Below, piece by piece: positions 8,774 through 17,086 of a stretch of 64,000 bases of DNA (position 1 is the first letter of the stretch; the number at the start of each line of letters is the position of its first letter). The position numbers and the translations under genes were made by a program. Location of the stretch: positions 1,337,619 to 1,401,618 of the forward strand of contig NZ_FRXN01000001.1 of the NCBI RefSeq assembly GCF_900148515.1. Reading direction: 5' to 3'. The notes beneath the pieces are model-generated. The model did not search any database. It saw only the letters and a list, made by a program, of their open reading frames with translations, and was not told where the DNA came from. Source of the DNA: Algoriphagus zhangzhouensis (GTDB lineage Bacteria; Bacteroidota; Bacteroidia; Cytophagales; Cyclobacteriaceae).

Positions 8774-9706
8774 TTACTCCTCACAAAACAGATGACTAAG
8801 ATGCCTAGGCAAATCTGTTTGGATCACATCAATCCCCAACTCCTTCAACTCCCAAATTCCTGCATCATTTCCGTTGATCGCCATGATATCGCGATTTCCT
8901 AAGGTATTGGCCCAAATTCTACATTTTGGCTCGATAGATCTGATCAATTTCACAGCTTCAGGAATATCAAAATTGGAATCATCTATATGAACAATTTTAG
9001 GACTGTACTTTCGCAACAAATGCTCTAACTCCTCCATAGATCTGGCTCGAGGCATCACATAAGCTTTTGGATTCTTGCTCAACACATAATCCATATCCGC
9101 TTCGTCACAAAAGAAAATCGTCTGGTCAAACATCTTCAACTGCTCCACAGTAGCATAGATCTCTCCGATTTTATCACACTTGATATCCAAATCGATCATC
9201 AACTCCCCTTTCAAAGCCAACAGCGCCTCATACAGGGTCGGCATCCTCGAATCGGTCAATTCTTGCGTATAGTCATTTACCAGAGAGAAAGACCTAAGCT
9301 GTGCATATGTCATTTCCTCCACTTTCCCAGTTCCAAATGTGGTTCGGTTGATCGTTCCATCATGAATTACCATCAAGGAATCGTCAATCGAATTGCGAAT
9401 ATCAAATTCCACGATATTGGTCCCATTGTCAATAGCATGTTTAAAAGCCAAAATTGAGTTTTCAGGAGCCTCCATATGATCTCCTCGATGGGAAGCAATC
9501 AAAACTTGTTTTCCGGCTTTTTTTCGAAAAGACTTTTTGATTCCTTTCAGATTTTTAAAGCATTCTTCAGGCTGATTTAAACGATCAAAATTCTGAAGAT
9601 AAGTTGCAAACAATTGGGCTTTTTCATCATTGAGTCTTTGAGAAAAGGAGAAAAATGAAATAAAAACAAAACTGAGGGTTAAAATAATCTGAATGGTACG
9701 CTTCAT
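8774..9706 (-). CDS. Secreted glycerophosphodiester phosphodiesterase family protein
   Basis: A 310-residue protein with a signal peptide ending near FSFSQ (residue 23). The GDPD TIM-barrel signature is clear: HRGDHMEAPENS at 73-84, EFDIR at 100-104 and HDGTINRTT from 115, giving the catalytic His pair and the metal-binding Glu and Asp. These enzymes hydrolyse glycerophosphodiesters to glycerol-3-phosphate and an alcohol, and exported forms scavenge phospholipid head groups. A roughly 45-residue stretch before the barrel (EKAQLFATYLQNFDRLNQ) is not part of the core fold. It is convergent with the ECF sigma gene. A second GDPD lies at 61908. Confidence 0.9.
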   Translation of the reverse strand: MKRTIQIILTLSFVFISFFSFSQRLNDEKAQLFATYLQNFDRLNQPEECFKNLKGIKKSFRKKAGKQVLIASHRGDHMEAPENSILAFKHAIDNGTNIVEFDIRNSIDDSLMVIHDGTINRTTFGTGKVEEMTYAQLRSFSLVNDYTQELTDSRMPTLYEALLALKGELMIDLDIKCDKIGEIYATVEQLKMFDQTIFFCDEADMDYVLSKNPKAYVMPRARSMEELEHLLRKYSPKIVHIDDSNFDIPEAVKLIRSIEPKCRIWANTLGNRDIMAINGNDAGIWELKELGIDVIQTDLPRHLSHLFCEE

Positions 9707-9886
9707 AAATTCATGTTTATTAAAGAACCCAAATTAAGAAGGAAAGGGCTATCCAATCCTTTAAATTTCCATGAAGCTTTGAGCCAATTTGTTTAAGAAA
9801 TAGTGAAAAAAAGAAATTCGAGAACCTATTCTAGTCTCAATTCAAACTGATCAGGTACTATAATGGAATGAAGAGAAATCTATTTC

Positions 9887-11197
9887 ATGAAAAAATCAAT
9901 CTTATTTTTCTCCCTTTGGATCCTCATCCATCTCTTTCCGGTTTTTGCCCAGAACAATCCACAACACATCATCCTTACTTGGAAAAATGCCCCCGAAACC
10001 TCACAGGCAGTCACTTGGCGATCGGAAAAACCACTTGATCATCCAATCGTTGAACTTTACAAGTCAAGTTCTAGTCCAATTGAATCCCTATCCAAAATCC
10101 CATTCCTTCTAGACTCCACCAAAGTTTCTTTAGCAGACCAAGGCACTTGGTATTATTATTCAGCAAATTTTGAATCATTGAATCCCGGGACTTCTTATAC
10201 CTACAGAGTCGGTGATTTGGATTCAGAAATGAGTCCATTGATGGATTTTAAAACTCCTAAAGAAAAAGGCGGACTTCGTTTTCTTTACTTGGGAGACATC
10301 CAAAATGACATTTACAAATGGGGAACCAGGACCATCCGCGCAGCCTATCAACATTCCCCACATTCCGCATTTATGCTTTTTGCTGGTGACTGTGTCAATG
10401 ATGGCCATCAGAATTCTCAATGGGAAGAGTGGTTTGATGCATTGGGTTTTATCCCAACCCATATGCCCATAGTACCGGTGACTGGCAATCATGAGTATGA
10501 TGAACTTCCTGGAAGCGATGAAGAATCTCTTTCCATTTTTTGGCAAAGCCAGTTTGAATTACCTCTTAATGGCCCTAAGGGACTGGAAGAATCAGTTTAT
10601 TTTTATGACATTCAATCAATAAAAATTATCGTCTTAAACAGTTTGATGGCTCTTCAATCCGAAGAAGACTTAAGCTATCAAACAGAATGGCTAGAAAAAG
10701 TCCTTCAGGAAAACCCACAAGAATGGACCATCGTCTCCTATCATCATCCTTTGTTTTCTTCCAGAGATGGAAAACATGGCCAATACCCTGAGCTCAGAGA
10801 TGCATGGCAACCGGTTTTTGAGAAATATGGAGTTGACTTGGTACTTCAAGGACATGATCATATGTATGGCAGATCCAGTAAGCAATCTCAATCAATTGAA
10901 GTCCCGGATGGGCAAGCGGGTCCTGTATATATCGTTTCGGTCGCTGGCCCCAAAATGTACGGAATCAAGAAAGGAGATCGCTGGATGGAACGAGCAGCTG
11001 TCAATACCCAGCTTTTTCAGGAAATAAGTATTGAAAAAGACAAACTTGAATTTAGAGCATTCACTGTAGAAGGTGAGCTATATGATTCTTTCGATTTGAT
11101 CAAAAACCCAAAAGGCTTTAACTTCTTCAAAGAACACATCAATTCTGCATCAACTCCAGAAAAAACTTTTCCAAATGGGACTTACTCCAATAAGTAA
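9887..11197 (+). CDS. Secreted purple-acid-phosphatase-like metallophosphoesterase
   Basis: A 436-residue exported protein (signal peptide to about residue 22, FPVFAQ). An N-terminal fibronectin-III-like PAP domain (about 25-125) precedes a calcineurin-like catalytic domain with LYLGDIQND (near 135), FAGDCVNDG (near 167), GNHEYD (200-205), SYHHPLFSS and GHDHMYGR. Classical purple acid phosphatases have GDxxY at the second motif; here the Tyr position is Asn (GDCVN), so the purple charge-transfer ligand seems absent. The paralogue at 40895 has the same change. The next gene starts 23 nt inside this one, so the two are likely co-translated. The likely role is release of phosphate from phosphomonoesters outside the cytoplasm. 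Confidence 0.87.
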   Translation: MKKSILFFSLWILIHLFPVFAQNNPQHIILTWKNAPETSQAVTWRSEKPLDHPIVELYKSSSSPIESLSKIPFLLDSTKVSLADQGTWYYYSANFESLNPGTSYTYRVGDLDSEMSPLMDFKTPKEKGGLRFLYLGDIQNDIYKWGTRTIRAAYQHSPHSAFMLFAGDCVNDGHQNSQWEEWFDALGFIPTHMPIVPVTGNHEYDELPGSDEESLSIFWQSQFELPLNGPKGLEESVYFYDIQSIKIIVLNSLMALQSEEDLSYQTEWLEKVLQENPQEWTIVSYHHPLFSSRDGKHGQYPELRDAWQPVFEKYGVDLVLQGHDHMYGRSSKQSQSIEVPDGQAGPVYIVSVAGPKMYGIKKGDRWMERAAVNTQLFQEISIEKDKLEFRAFTVEGELYDSFDLIKNPKGFNFFKEHINSASTPEKTFPNGTYSNK

Positions 11198-12803
11198 TTC
11201 AATTTACAATCAGGTATTGGCAGCCTGTATGATAGGCCTCCTGCTTTTTTTGACTTCCATGAATCCAGTCCAAGCCCAACTTCAGGCTCGTGGATATGTC
11301 TATGAAGATCTAAATAAGAACCGGATCCAAGACCCCAATGAAAAAGGGATTCCAAATGTTTCTGTAAGCAATGGAGTAGATGTGGTACAAACCGATTCCA
11401 AAGGATTTTATGAACTTCCGATTTCTGAAGATGTAATGATTTTTGTCATTAAGCCCAGTCATTTCCAAGTTCCGGTAAATGACCTGAATCAGCCTCAATT
11501 CCATTACATTCATAAACCTAAAGGATCTCCGCAATTACTACACCCAGGAGTCTCCCCCACTGGAGCACTACCTGATTGGGTCAATTTTGGACTTTTCCCA
11601 AACCCAGAGCCCAATAATTTCACAGCATTACTCTTTGGTGATCCACAGCCAGATGAATTGGAGGATGTCCATTCCTTTGAAAAAGCCATTGTTTCGGAAT
11701 TGAAAGGGAATTCAGGAGCCTTATTTGGAGTGAGTTTAGGAGATTTAGGGAAACTGGATTTGTGGCCTGCTTACAATAAGGCGGTAGCCAAAGTTGGAAT
11801 TCCTTGGTACAACGTCTTTGGAAATCATGACATGAATTCTGACGGAGGTCAAGATCAACTTTCAGATGAAACTTTTGAAAGAACCTATGGTCCACCTAAC
11901 TATTCGTTCAATCTGGCAGAAGTCCATTTTATCATGCTGGATGATGTGATTTTCCCAGATCCAAGAGGAGAAGGGTCTTACTACGGAGGCTTAAGACCAG
12001 ATATTTTAGAATTTATCAAAAACGATCTCCAGTTTGTACCCAAAGACAAGTTGGTTGTTTTGGGCTTCCATATTCCACTGGCACAATTTGAGGAACCGGA
12101 TCCATTCCGCGTTGAGGATCGATTGGCTCTTTTTGACCTTCTGAAAGATTATCCACACACGCTTTCTATTTCAGGACATACTCATTCCCAAAATCATCAT
12201 TTCTATACAGAAGAAGAAGGTTGGAAAGGCAAGGGATTTCATCATCATTATAACCCTGGAGCAGTTTCAGGGGATGTTTACAAAGGTCCCAGAGACAAAT
12301 ACGGAACTCCTGCAGCCTTCATGCGCGATGGCACGCCAAAAGGTTATGCATTTCTGAATATTGAAGGGAATACGTACTCCTATGAGTATAAATCCTCTGG
12401 TGAGTCAGAGGACTATAAAATGAGCATCCACATTCCCAAAATCGTACCTCAAGCGAAGAAATACCGAGGCGAAATTGTCGTGAATTTCTTTCAGGGAAGT
12501 CCAAGAGATAAAGTAGAATTCCGTGTAGATGATGGAGAATGGCTGGAATTGAAGTTGACTCCAAAAATGGACAAATATCTATTGGAATTGGAATACGAAT
12601 GGGATAATGCCAAGCAGCTTCCTGGAGGTACCCGACTATCTACTCCACTCATCTCCAATCACATTTGGAGCAAACAAATGCCCTCCCATTACAGTCTGGG
12701 AGAGCATGTTTTAGAAGTCAGAGTGACTGATTGGCTTGGAAGAGAATACAGGGCAATTGAATCATTTGAAATGGTACCTGACCATGGGAAATATGGGTTC
12801 TAA
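11175..12803 (+). CDS. Secreted metallophosphoesterase with MetallophosN/MetallophosC domains
   Basis: A 542-residue protein. After a hydrophobic N-terminus (MIGLLLFLTSMNPVQAQ) comes a carboxypeptidase-regulatory-like beta domain (RGYVYEDLNKNRIQDPNEKG), then a calcineurin-like phosphoesterase domain with LFGDPQPDE, SLGDLGK, FGNHDMN, GFHIPLAQF and SGHTHSQNHH. The last ~150 residues are a beta-rich C-terminal domain. This three-part architecture is common in Bacteroidota surface phosphoesterases. The start at 11175 overlaps the PAP-like gene by 23 nt; an internal ATG at 11229 is an alternative and would leave a short signal peptide. The enzyme differs in family from its partner, so the pair may act on different phosphoesters. 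Confidence 0.87.
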   Translation: MGLTPISNSIYNQVLAACMIGLLLFLTSMNPVQAQLQARGYVYEDLNKNRIQDPNEKGIPNVSVSNGVDVVQTDSKGFYELPISEDVMIFVIKPSHFQVPVNDLNQPQFHYIHKPKGSPQLLHPGVSPTGALPDWVNFGLFPNPEPNNFTALLFGDPQPDELEDVHSFEKAIVSELKGNSGALFGVSLGDLGKLDLWPAYNKAVAKVGIPWYNVFGNHDMNSDGGQDQLSDETFERTYGPPNYSFNLAEVHFIMLDDVIFPDPRGEGSYYGGLRPDILEFIKNDLQFVPKDKLVVLGFHIPLAQFEEPDPFRVEDRLALFDLLKDYPHTLSISGHTHSQNHHFYTEEEGWKGKGFHHHYNPGAVSGDVYKGPRDKYGTPAAFMRDGTPKGYAFLNIEGNTYSYEYKSSGESEDYKMSIHIPKIVPQAKKYRGEIVVNFFQGSPRDKVEFRVDDGEWLELKLTPKMDKYLLELEYEWDNAKQLPGGTRLSTPLISNHIWSKQMPSHYSLGEHVLEVRVTDWLGREYRAIESFEMVPDHGKYGF

Positions 12804-12806
12804 GCT

Positions 12807-14207
12807 CTATTCTTGACCTATGATTTTTTCTAACTGAGTCTCGCCAAACACCATATTTGACTGATGAGATTCGGCCACTTTCATAATTTGAGCAACTACT
12901 TCTGGATGGCTTTCCGCCAAATCAAAACGTTCTGAAGGATCTGTATTTAAATTGAACAAAGTAGGTGTATCCAACTTTTCAACTTTGGCAGGATATCCGA
13001 ATGGATTATTTTTAAAGAAATAGAGCTTATAATCCCCTTTTCTTACTGCAAAAAGTCTATCTCCATGGTAATAGAACATTTCATCTCTTTTGCTTTTCGA
13101 TTGTCTATTCCAAGTCTCACTCAAATCAAATCCATCATAAACTCTATCGGAAGGCAAACTTACTCCAGAAAGGTTACAGAAAGTTGGCAATAGATCCAAT
13201 GTACTTCCCATTTCTGAAACTACCCCTGGCTGAACATTCCCAGGTCCCCAAACAATTGTGGGAACTCGAACGCCACCCTCATAGCTAGTTCCTTTTCCTC
13301 CAAATAAACCTCCACTGCTTCCTCCCTGTTCGTTGTATACCAACCAAGGTCCATTGTCAGAAGTGAAAACAACATACGTGTTTCGATCCAATCCATTCTC
13401 TCTAAGACTTGAAAGGATTTGGCCTACACTCCAATCAATCTCCTCGATCACATCACCATAAAGTCCTCTAGCACTTGTTTGCAAAAAGTCCGGACTTGCA
13501 AAAAGTGGGACATGAGGTAAAGAATGCGCCAAATACAAAAAGAAAGGCTCATCTTGATGGCTTTCAATGAATTTGACTGCCTCCTGAGTGTATCGTTTGG
13601 TAATCGTATTTTGATCTGCAGGTCTTTCAATAATCTCAGTGTCTCGCATGAGAGGAACATTGAAATACTCAAATTTTGGGTCTGCAAAAGCAACTTTGGC
13701 TGTGACGTCATTCACTCGGTCCATGTCATTGCTATAAGGAATACCAAAATAGGAATCAAAGCCATGGGCCGTTGGTAGGTATTGTGGTAAATGGCCCAAA
13801 TGCCATTTTCCTATTGCTGCAGTAGCATAGCCAGATTCTTTCAGAAGACTAGCAATGGTTTTCTCATAAGCAGGAAGCCCTCCATCCGAATCTGGAAACA
13901 ACACCCTTCTTTTGTTGCTATACATCCCTGTTCGTACCGGAAGTCTACCAGTCATAATCGCAGATCTGCTAGGAGTACAGACATTGGCAGCGACATAGAA
14001 ACTGGTCCATTTTTGACCTTCAAATGCCATCTGGTCCAGGTTTGGAGTTTTGATAGTAGAATGTCCAAAAACACCCACATCACCATAGCCCTGATCATCG
14101 GTGAAAATGATTATAAAATTGGGTTTAGAGGATTGGGAAAATACTTGAACCCCGGTAATCAAAAGTAGAGAAAGGCCCAAAAGCCAAGATTTTGCAGAGA
14201 TTTTCAT
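12807..14207 (-). CDS. S1-family sulfatase (CTPSR active site)
   Basis: About 466 residues starting at the ATG at 14207 (MKISAKSWLLG); a TTG nine bases further upstream is less likely. A signal peptide ends near VQVFSQ. The metal-binding N-terminal motif is FTDDQGYGDVG and the formylglycine signature is CTPSRSAIMTG (Cys near residue 77), which conforms to CxPxR. SDNGPW and the C-terminal LFNLNTDPSERFDL complete the family pattern. Such enzymes cleave sulfate esters from glycans in the periplasm or at the surface. It ends 3 nt from the end of the convergent metallophosphoesterase gene, without a visible terminator between. Substrate unknown. Confidence 0.9.
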   Translation of the reverse strand: MKISAKSWLLGLSLLLITGVQVFSQSSKPNFIIIFTDDQGYGDVGVFGHSTIKTPNLDQMAFEGQKWTSFYVAANVCTPSRSAIMTGRLPVRTGMYSNKRRVLFPDSDGGLPAYEKTIASLLKESGYATAAIGKWHLGHLPQYLPTAHGFDSYFGIPYSNDMDRVNDVTAKVAFADPKFEYFNVPLMRDTEIIERPADQNTITKRYTQEAVKFIESHQDEPFFLYLAHSLPHVPLFASPDFLQTSARGLYGDVIEEIDWSVGQILSSLRENGLDRNTYVVFTSDNGPWLVYNEQGGSSGGLFGGKGTSYEGGVRVPTIVWGPGNVQPGVVSEMGSTLDLLPTFCNLSGVSLPSDRVYDGFDLSETWNRQSKSKRDEMFYYHGDRLFAVRKGDYKLYFFKNNPFGYPAKVEKLDTPTLFNLNTDPSERFDLAESHPEVVAQIMKVAESHQSNMVFGETQLEKIIGQE

Positions 14208-14426
14208 GGGAATCAAGATACTTTTTTAAGCTCAAAAGACAATCCTGATGATTGAGCTTTTTTGAAATTAAGAATAGTCTCTTTTGGATTTTCTATAGGA
14301 ATACCTTTTCTAAGTTCTTGAGAAAATGAGGATTGTCGGATTTCACCTTTTTCTTGTCTATTCACCCCCTGCTGAACGCTCTTGGTTTGTTTAAATTTGG
14401 ATATTAAAATAACCTACCGAATAAAC

Positions 14427-15257
14427 ATGAACCCCATCTACCCTTGCATTTGGACAAATAATCAGGCTCGAGAAGCAGCCGAGTTTTATACTCAGGTTTT
14501 TTCTGATTCCAAGATTTTGGAAAGCAATGATATGACGAGCATTTGGACATCTTATGGACAAACATTCATGTGTTTGAATGGTGGGCCCATGTTTCAACCT
14601 AATCCGAGTATTTCATTTTACACGCTCCTTCCCAATGAACAGGAAATCAAGAAAGTTTGGGAAAAGCTAAAAGAAGATGGTGAAATCATGATGGATTTGG
14701 GTGCATATCCCTGGTCCAATCTTTACGGATGGGTGAAAGATCGATTTGGAGTGAGCTGGCAATTGGATAATTTTTGCCCTGATGCCATTGAAGATCGCTT
14801 TGCTCCTGCATTCATGTTGACAGGGAACAATTTCGGAAATGCTGAAGATGCAATTCAATATTATACCTCAATATTTCCTGATTCTAGCATAAAATTCATC
14901 TCCAGATATGGCGAAGATGCTGGTAGCCAAAGCGGCAAAATCAACCATGCCCAATTCTATTTAAATGGACAGCTTTTTGTCATTATGGAGAGCAATATGG
15001 ATCATGCATTCACTTTTTCTGAAGGTATCTCTATGGTCATTCCCTGCCAAAATCAAGAGGAAATAGACCATTTTTGGAATTCCATGACTGAAGAGGGCGA
15101 AGAAAGCCAATGCGGTTGGTTGAAAGATAAATATGGTGTTTCATGGCAGGTAATTCCCCAGAATCTAGGAAAATTAATCCAAGAAAAAGGTCAGCCTGTG
15201 ATCGATGCTTTTTTAAAAATGAAAAAGTTTGACATGAAGGCTTTGGAGGACTTGTAA
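14427..15257 (+). CDS. Tandem PhnB-like VOC family protein
   Basis: A 276-residue cytoplasmic protein beginning at the ATG at 14427 (MNPIYPCIWTNNQ). An upstream in-frame start at 14382 lies before a TAAATTTG promoter-like box (14392-14399) and is unlikely. Two PhnB-like vicinal-oxygen-chelate modules follow one another (about 1-120 and 125-270), each ending in the recognisable KDRFGVSWQL or KDKYGVSWQV strand. PhnB-like proteins are small dimeric metal or ligand-binding folds, often wrongly named 3-demethylubiquinone methyltransferase. The actual reaction is unknown. A shorter single-module relative is encoded at 59410. Confidence 0.87.
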   Translation: MNPIYPCIWTNNQAREAAEFYTQVFSDSKILESNDMTSIWTSYGQTFMCLNGGPMFQPNPSISFYTLLPNEQEIKKVWEKLKEDGEIMMDLGAYPWSNLYGWVKDRFGVSWQLDNFCPDAIEDRFAPAFMLTGNNFGNAEDAIQYYTSIFPDSSIKFISRYGEDAGSQSGKINHAQFYLNGQLFVIMESNMDHAFTFSEGISMVIPCQNQEEIDHFWNSMTEEGEESQCGWLKDKYGVSWQVIPQNLGKLIQEKGQPVIDAFLKMKKFDMKALEDL

Positions 15258-15261
15258 AAAA

Positions 15262-15290
15262 AAAGGTCCCAGGCAAAACCTGGAACCTTT
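15262..15290 (-). terminator. Terminator of the first SusC-SusD transcript
   Basis: Arms 15262-15273 (aaaggtcccagg) and 15279-15290 (cctggaaccttt) pair with one mismatch around a 5-nt loop. Read leftward, the hairpin is followed by eight or more T residues, so it best serves the susD gene ending at 15313, although it also follows the VOC gene. Confidence 0.75.
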
Positions 15291-15312
15291 CAAATCCAAA
15301 AACCAGCTACGT

Positions 15313-17082
15313 TTACTCTAGTGTCGGATTAAAAGTCCCACCCCAATTCATATTTTGCTCGATATTATTATTCTTATCGATAATGGATTGCTGGATAGGG
15401 AAGAAATAATATGTTTCAGGTAAGACACTTACTTGAACCCCAGAACGCGGCACCTGCAACAAAGAATACTTGAAATTATCTTCTACAAGACTATAGGTAT
15501 TTGCCAATTCTCTCGCTTCGGAAAGTGGTTGCTCTTCTCCATCCGCTTCGATAGCAATAGCTTCTACACCATGTTTGGAGGTTCCGTCCAGGCGATCAAG
15601 CATTCTCAATCTTCTCAAGTCCCAGAAACGATGACCTTCAAAGCTAAATTCGATGTTTCTTTCTGCTAAGATTGCTTCGCGAACTTCTTCTCTAGAACCA
15701 ACAGACATTCCGAATAGCCCATCGTCACCAGGCATAATCCCAGCTCTTTCGCGAATTTCTTTAAGGATGCTAATAGCTGCTGCTTGATCTCCGGTTTCAT
15801 TGGCTGCTTCTGCGTAGTTTAACATGACCTCTGCAAATCTCATCACGACATAGTCAACATCATATTGCTGAACTTCCGGCTGAGCTAGATTCAATAGACT
15901 GTTTTTCAAGATAAAGAAACCAGTATACCGGTCCAGATTGGTCGAATTGGTAGCAGCTTTTGGATTGATTCCAAAATCATCCAATTCATGAGCAATACCT
16001 AAAGAAGTGTATTGTCTCTTTCCTGCTTTTCCAGAAACTTCATAGATTTTACCGTTCCAAACGATGGATTTCTCAAATCGAGGATCTCTATTTTCCCAAT
16101 AGTTCTGCAGAAACTCCTCTTCAGTCATATAATACTCACTGCTTGGGTCATTGTACATTTTCCCATCAATCATTGGAAACTCTTGTACATACTCCCAAGT
16201 CGGACATGCAGAAGCTGGACCTCTACTTTCAGATCCCGGTCTCACGCCATGATCCCATGCCGCAGTTTTGTTTGGATAGGAATTGATTACTGAGAAAACG
16301 ACTTCAGGATTTCTCTCTGATAGTGCGATATCGCTATAGTCATCCACTAATCCATATCCCAGTCCTTTCAATGACTCATAGGCATCTTTATTTGCCTGAT
16401 AAGCTTCTTGCCAATAAGCATTGTTCCAAGGATTGGAAGGATTGAATTGCGGAGAAGATTTATATAGCAAAACTTTTGCTTTGAAAGCCTTTGCAAATGC
16501 GGCATCAATTCTACCGTAGTCACCAGATGCTGTTCCAATAGACTCTGGAAGTAAAGCAATCGCTTGATCCAAATCTTCGATTAGAAAGTCAAAGCATTCT
16601 TCAGTGGTATTTCTTGCTACATACAAATCGTCTTCATAGCGATCCTGAGGCTCCTTGATATAAGGCACACCTCCATGGTAATTAATCATACCAAAATAGG
16701 TGAATGCTCTCATGAACAAAGCTTGACCGGTGATGTTATCCTTCACTTCTTGCTCAAGTGTACCTGCATTCACATCGATGAGTGCCTGGTTGATCAATCT
16801 AATTCTACTGTAATTCCAGTTCTTGTATTCACCGTTGGAAATAGTGATTCGATCCGCGTACCAATAAATTCCTGCAATTTGTTGACTGGTTCTATCTGCA
16901 CCTGTACTCCAGTTTCCAAACATGGGATACAAGTTTGTCATATAGGCATTGGCCAGATTTGCATCATTCCAAACCAAATCTGGGCTATAATTATTGATAT
17001 CATCAATATCCAATACATCGGTACATCTCACAAAAAGAAGCACCATCAAAAGGGGATATATATAGTTCTTCATCTTCTTCAT
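15313..17082 (-). CDS. SusD/RagB-family surface glycan-binding lipoprotein
   Basis: About 589 residues from the ATG at 17082, which is 4 nt past the SusC stop. The N-terminus MKKMKNYIYPLLMVLLFVRC carries a lipobox with the lipidated Cys at residue 20. The TPR-like SusD fold is shown by LFMRAFTYFGMINYHGGVPY, YVVMRFAEVMLNYAEAANE and the C-terminal ERNIEFSFEGHRFWDLRR motif. SusD proteins sit on top of the SusC barrel and capture oligosaccharides or other nutrients at the cell surface. It is the last gene of the susC-susD unit, with a terminator just downstream. No hydrolase is co-transcribed, so the ligand cannot be guessed from context. Confidence 0.95.
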   Translation of the reverse strand: MKKMKNYIYPLLMVLLFVRCTDVLDIDDINNYSPDLVWNDANLANAYMTNLYPMFGNWSTGADRTSQQIAGIYWYADRITISNGEYKNWNYSRIRLINQALIDVNAGTLEQEVKDNITGQALFMRAFTYFGMINYHGGVPYIKEPQDRYEDDLYVARNTTEECFDFLIEDLDQAIALLPESIGTASGDYGRIDAAFAKAFKAKVLLYKSSPQFNPSNPWNNAYWQEAYQANKDAYESLKGLGYGLVDDYSDIALSERNPEVVFSVINSYPNKTAAWDHGVRPGSESRGPASACPTWEYVQEFPMIDGKMYNDPSSEYYMTEEEFLQNYWENRDPRFEKSIVWNGKIYEVSGKAGKRQYTSLGIAHELDDFGINPKAATNSTNLDRYTGFFILKNSLLNLAQPEVQQYDVDYVVMRFAEVMLNYAEAANETGDQAAAISILKEIRERAGIMPGDDGLFGMSVGSREEVREAILAERNIEFSFEGHRFWDLRRLRMLDRLDGTSKHGVEAIAIEADGEEQPLSEARELANTYSLVEDNFKYSLLQVPRSGVQVSVLPETYYFFPIQQSIIDKNNNIEQNMNWGGTFNPTLE

Positions 17083-17086
17083 CACA

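Noticed and set aside
13524..14168. Plus-strand frames opposite the CTPSR sulfatase
   Set aside because: The minus strand encodes a complete sulfatase; the opposite frames have no family features.
14392..14399. TAAATTTG promoter box before the VOC gene as a full promoter
   Set aside because: No TTTG or TTG lies at the required distance upstream, so I did not list it as a promoter.
14382..14426. Upstream start for the tandem PhnB-like protein
   Set aside because: It precedes a TAAATTTG promoter-like box, and the added residues are not part of the fold; the ATG at 14427 fits better.
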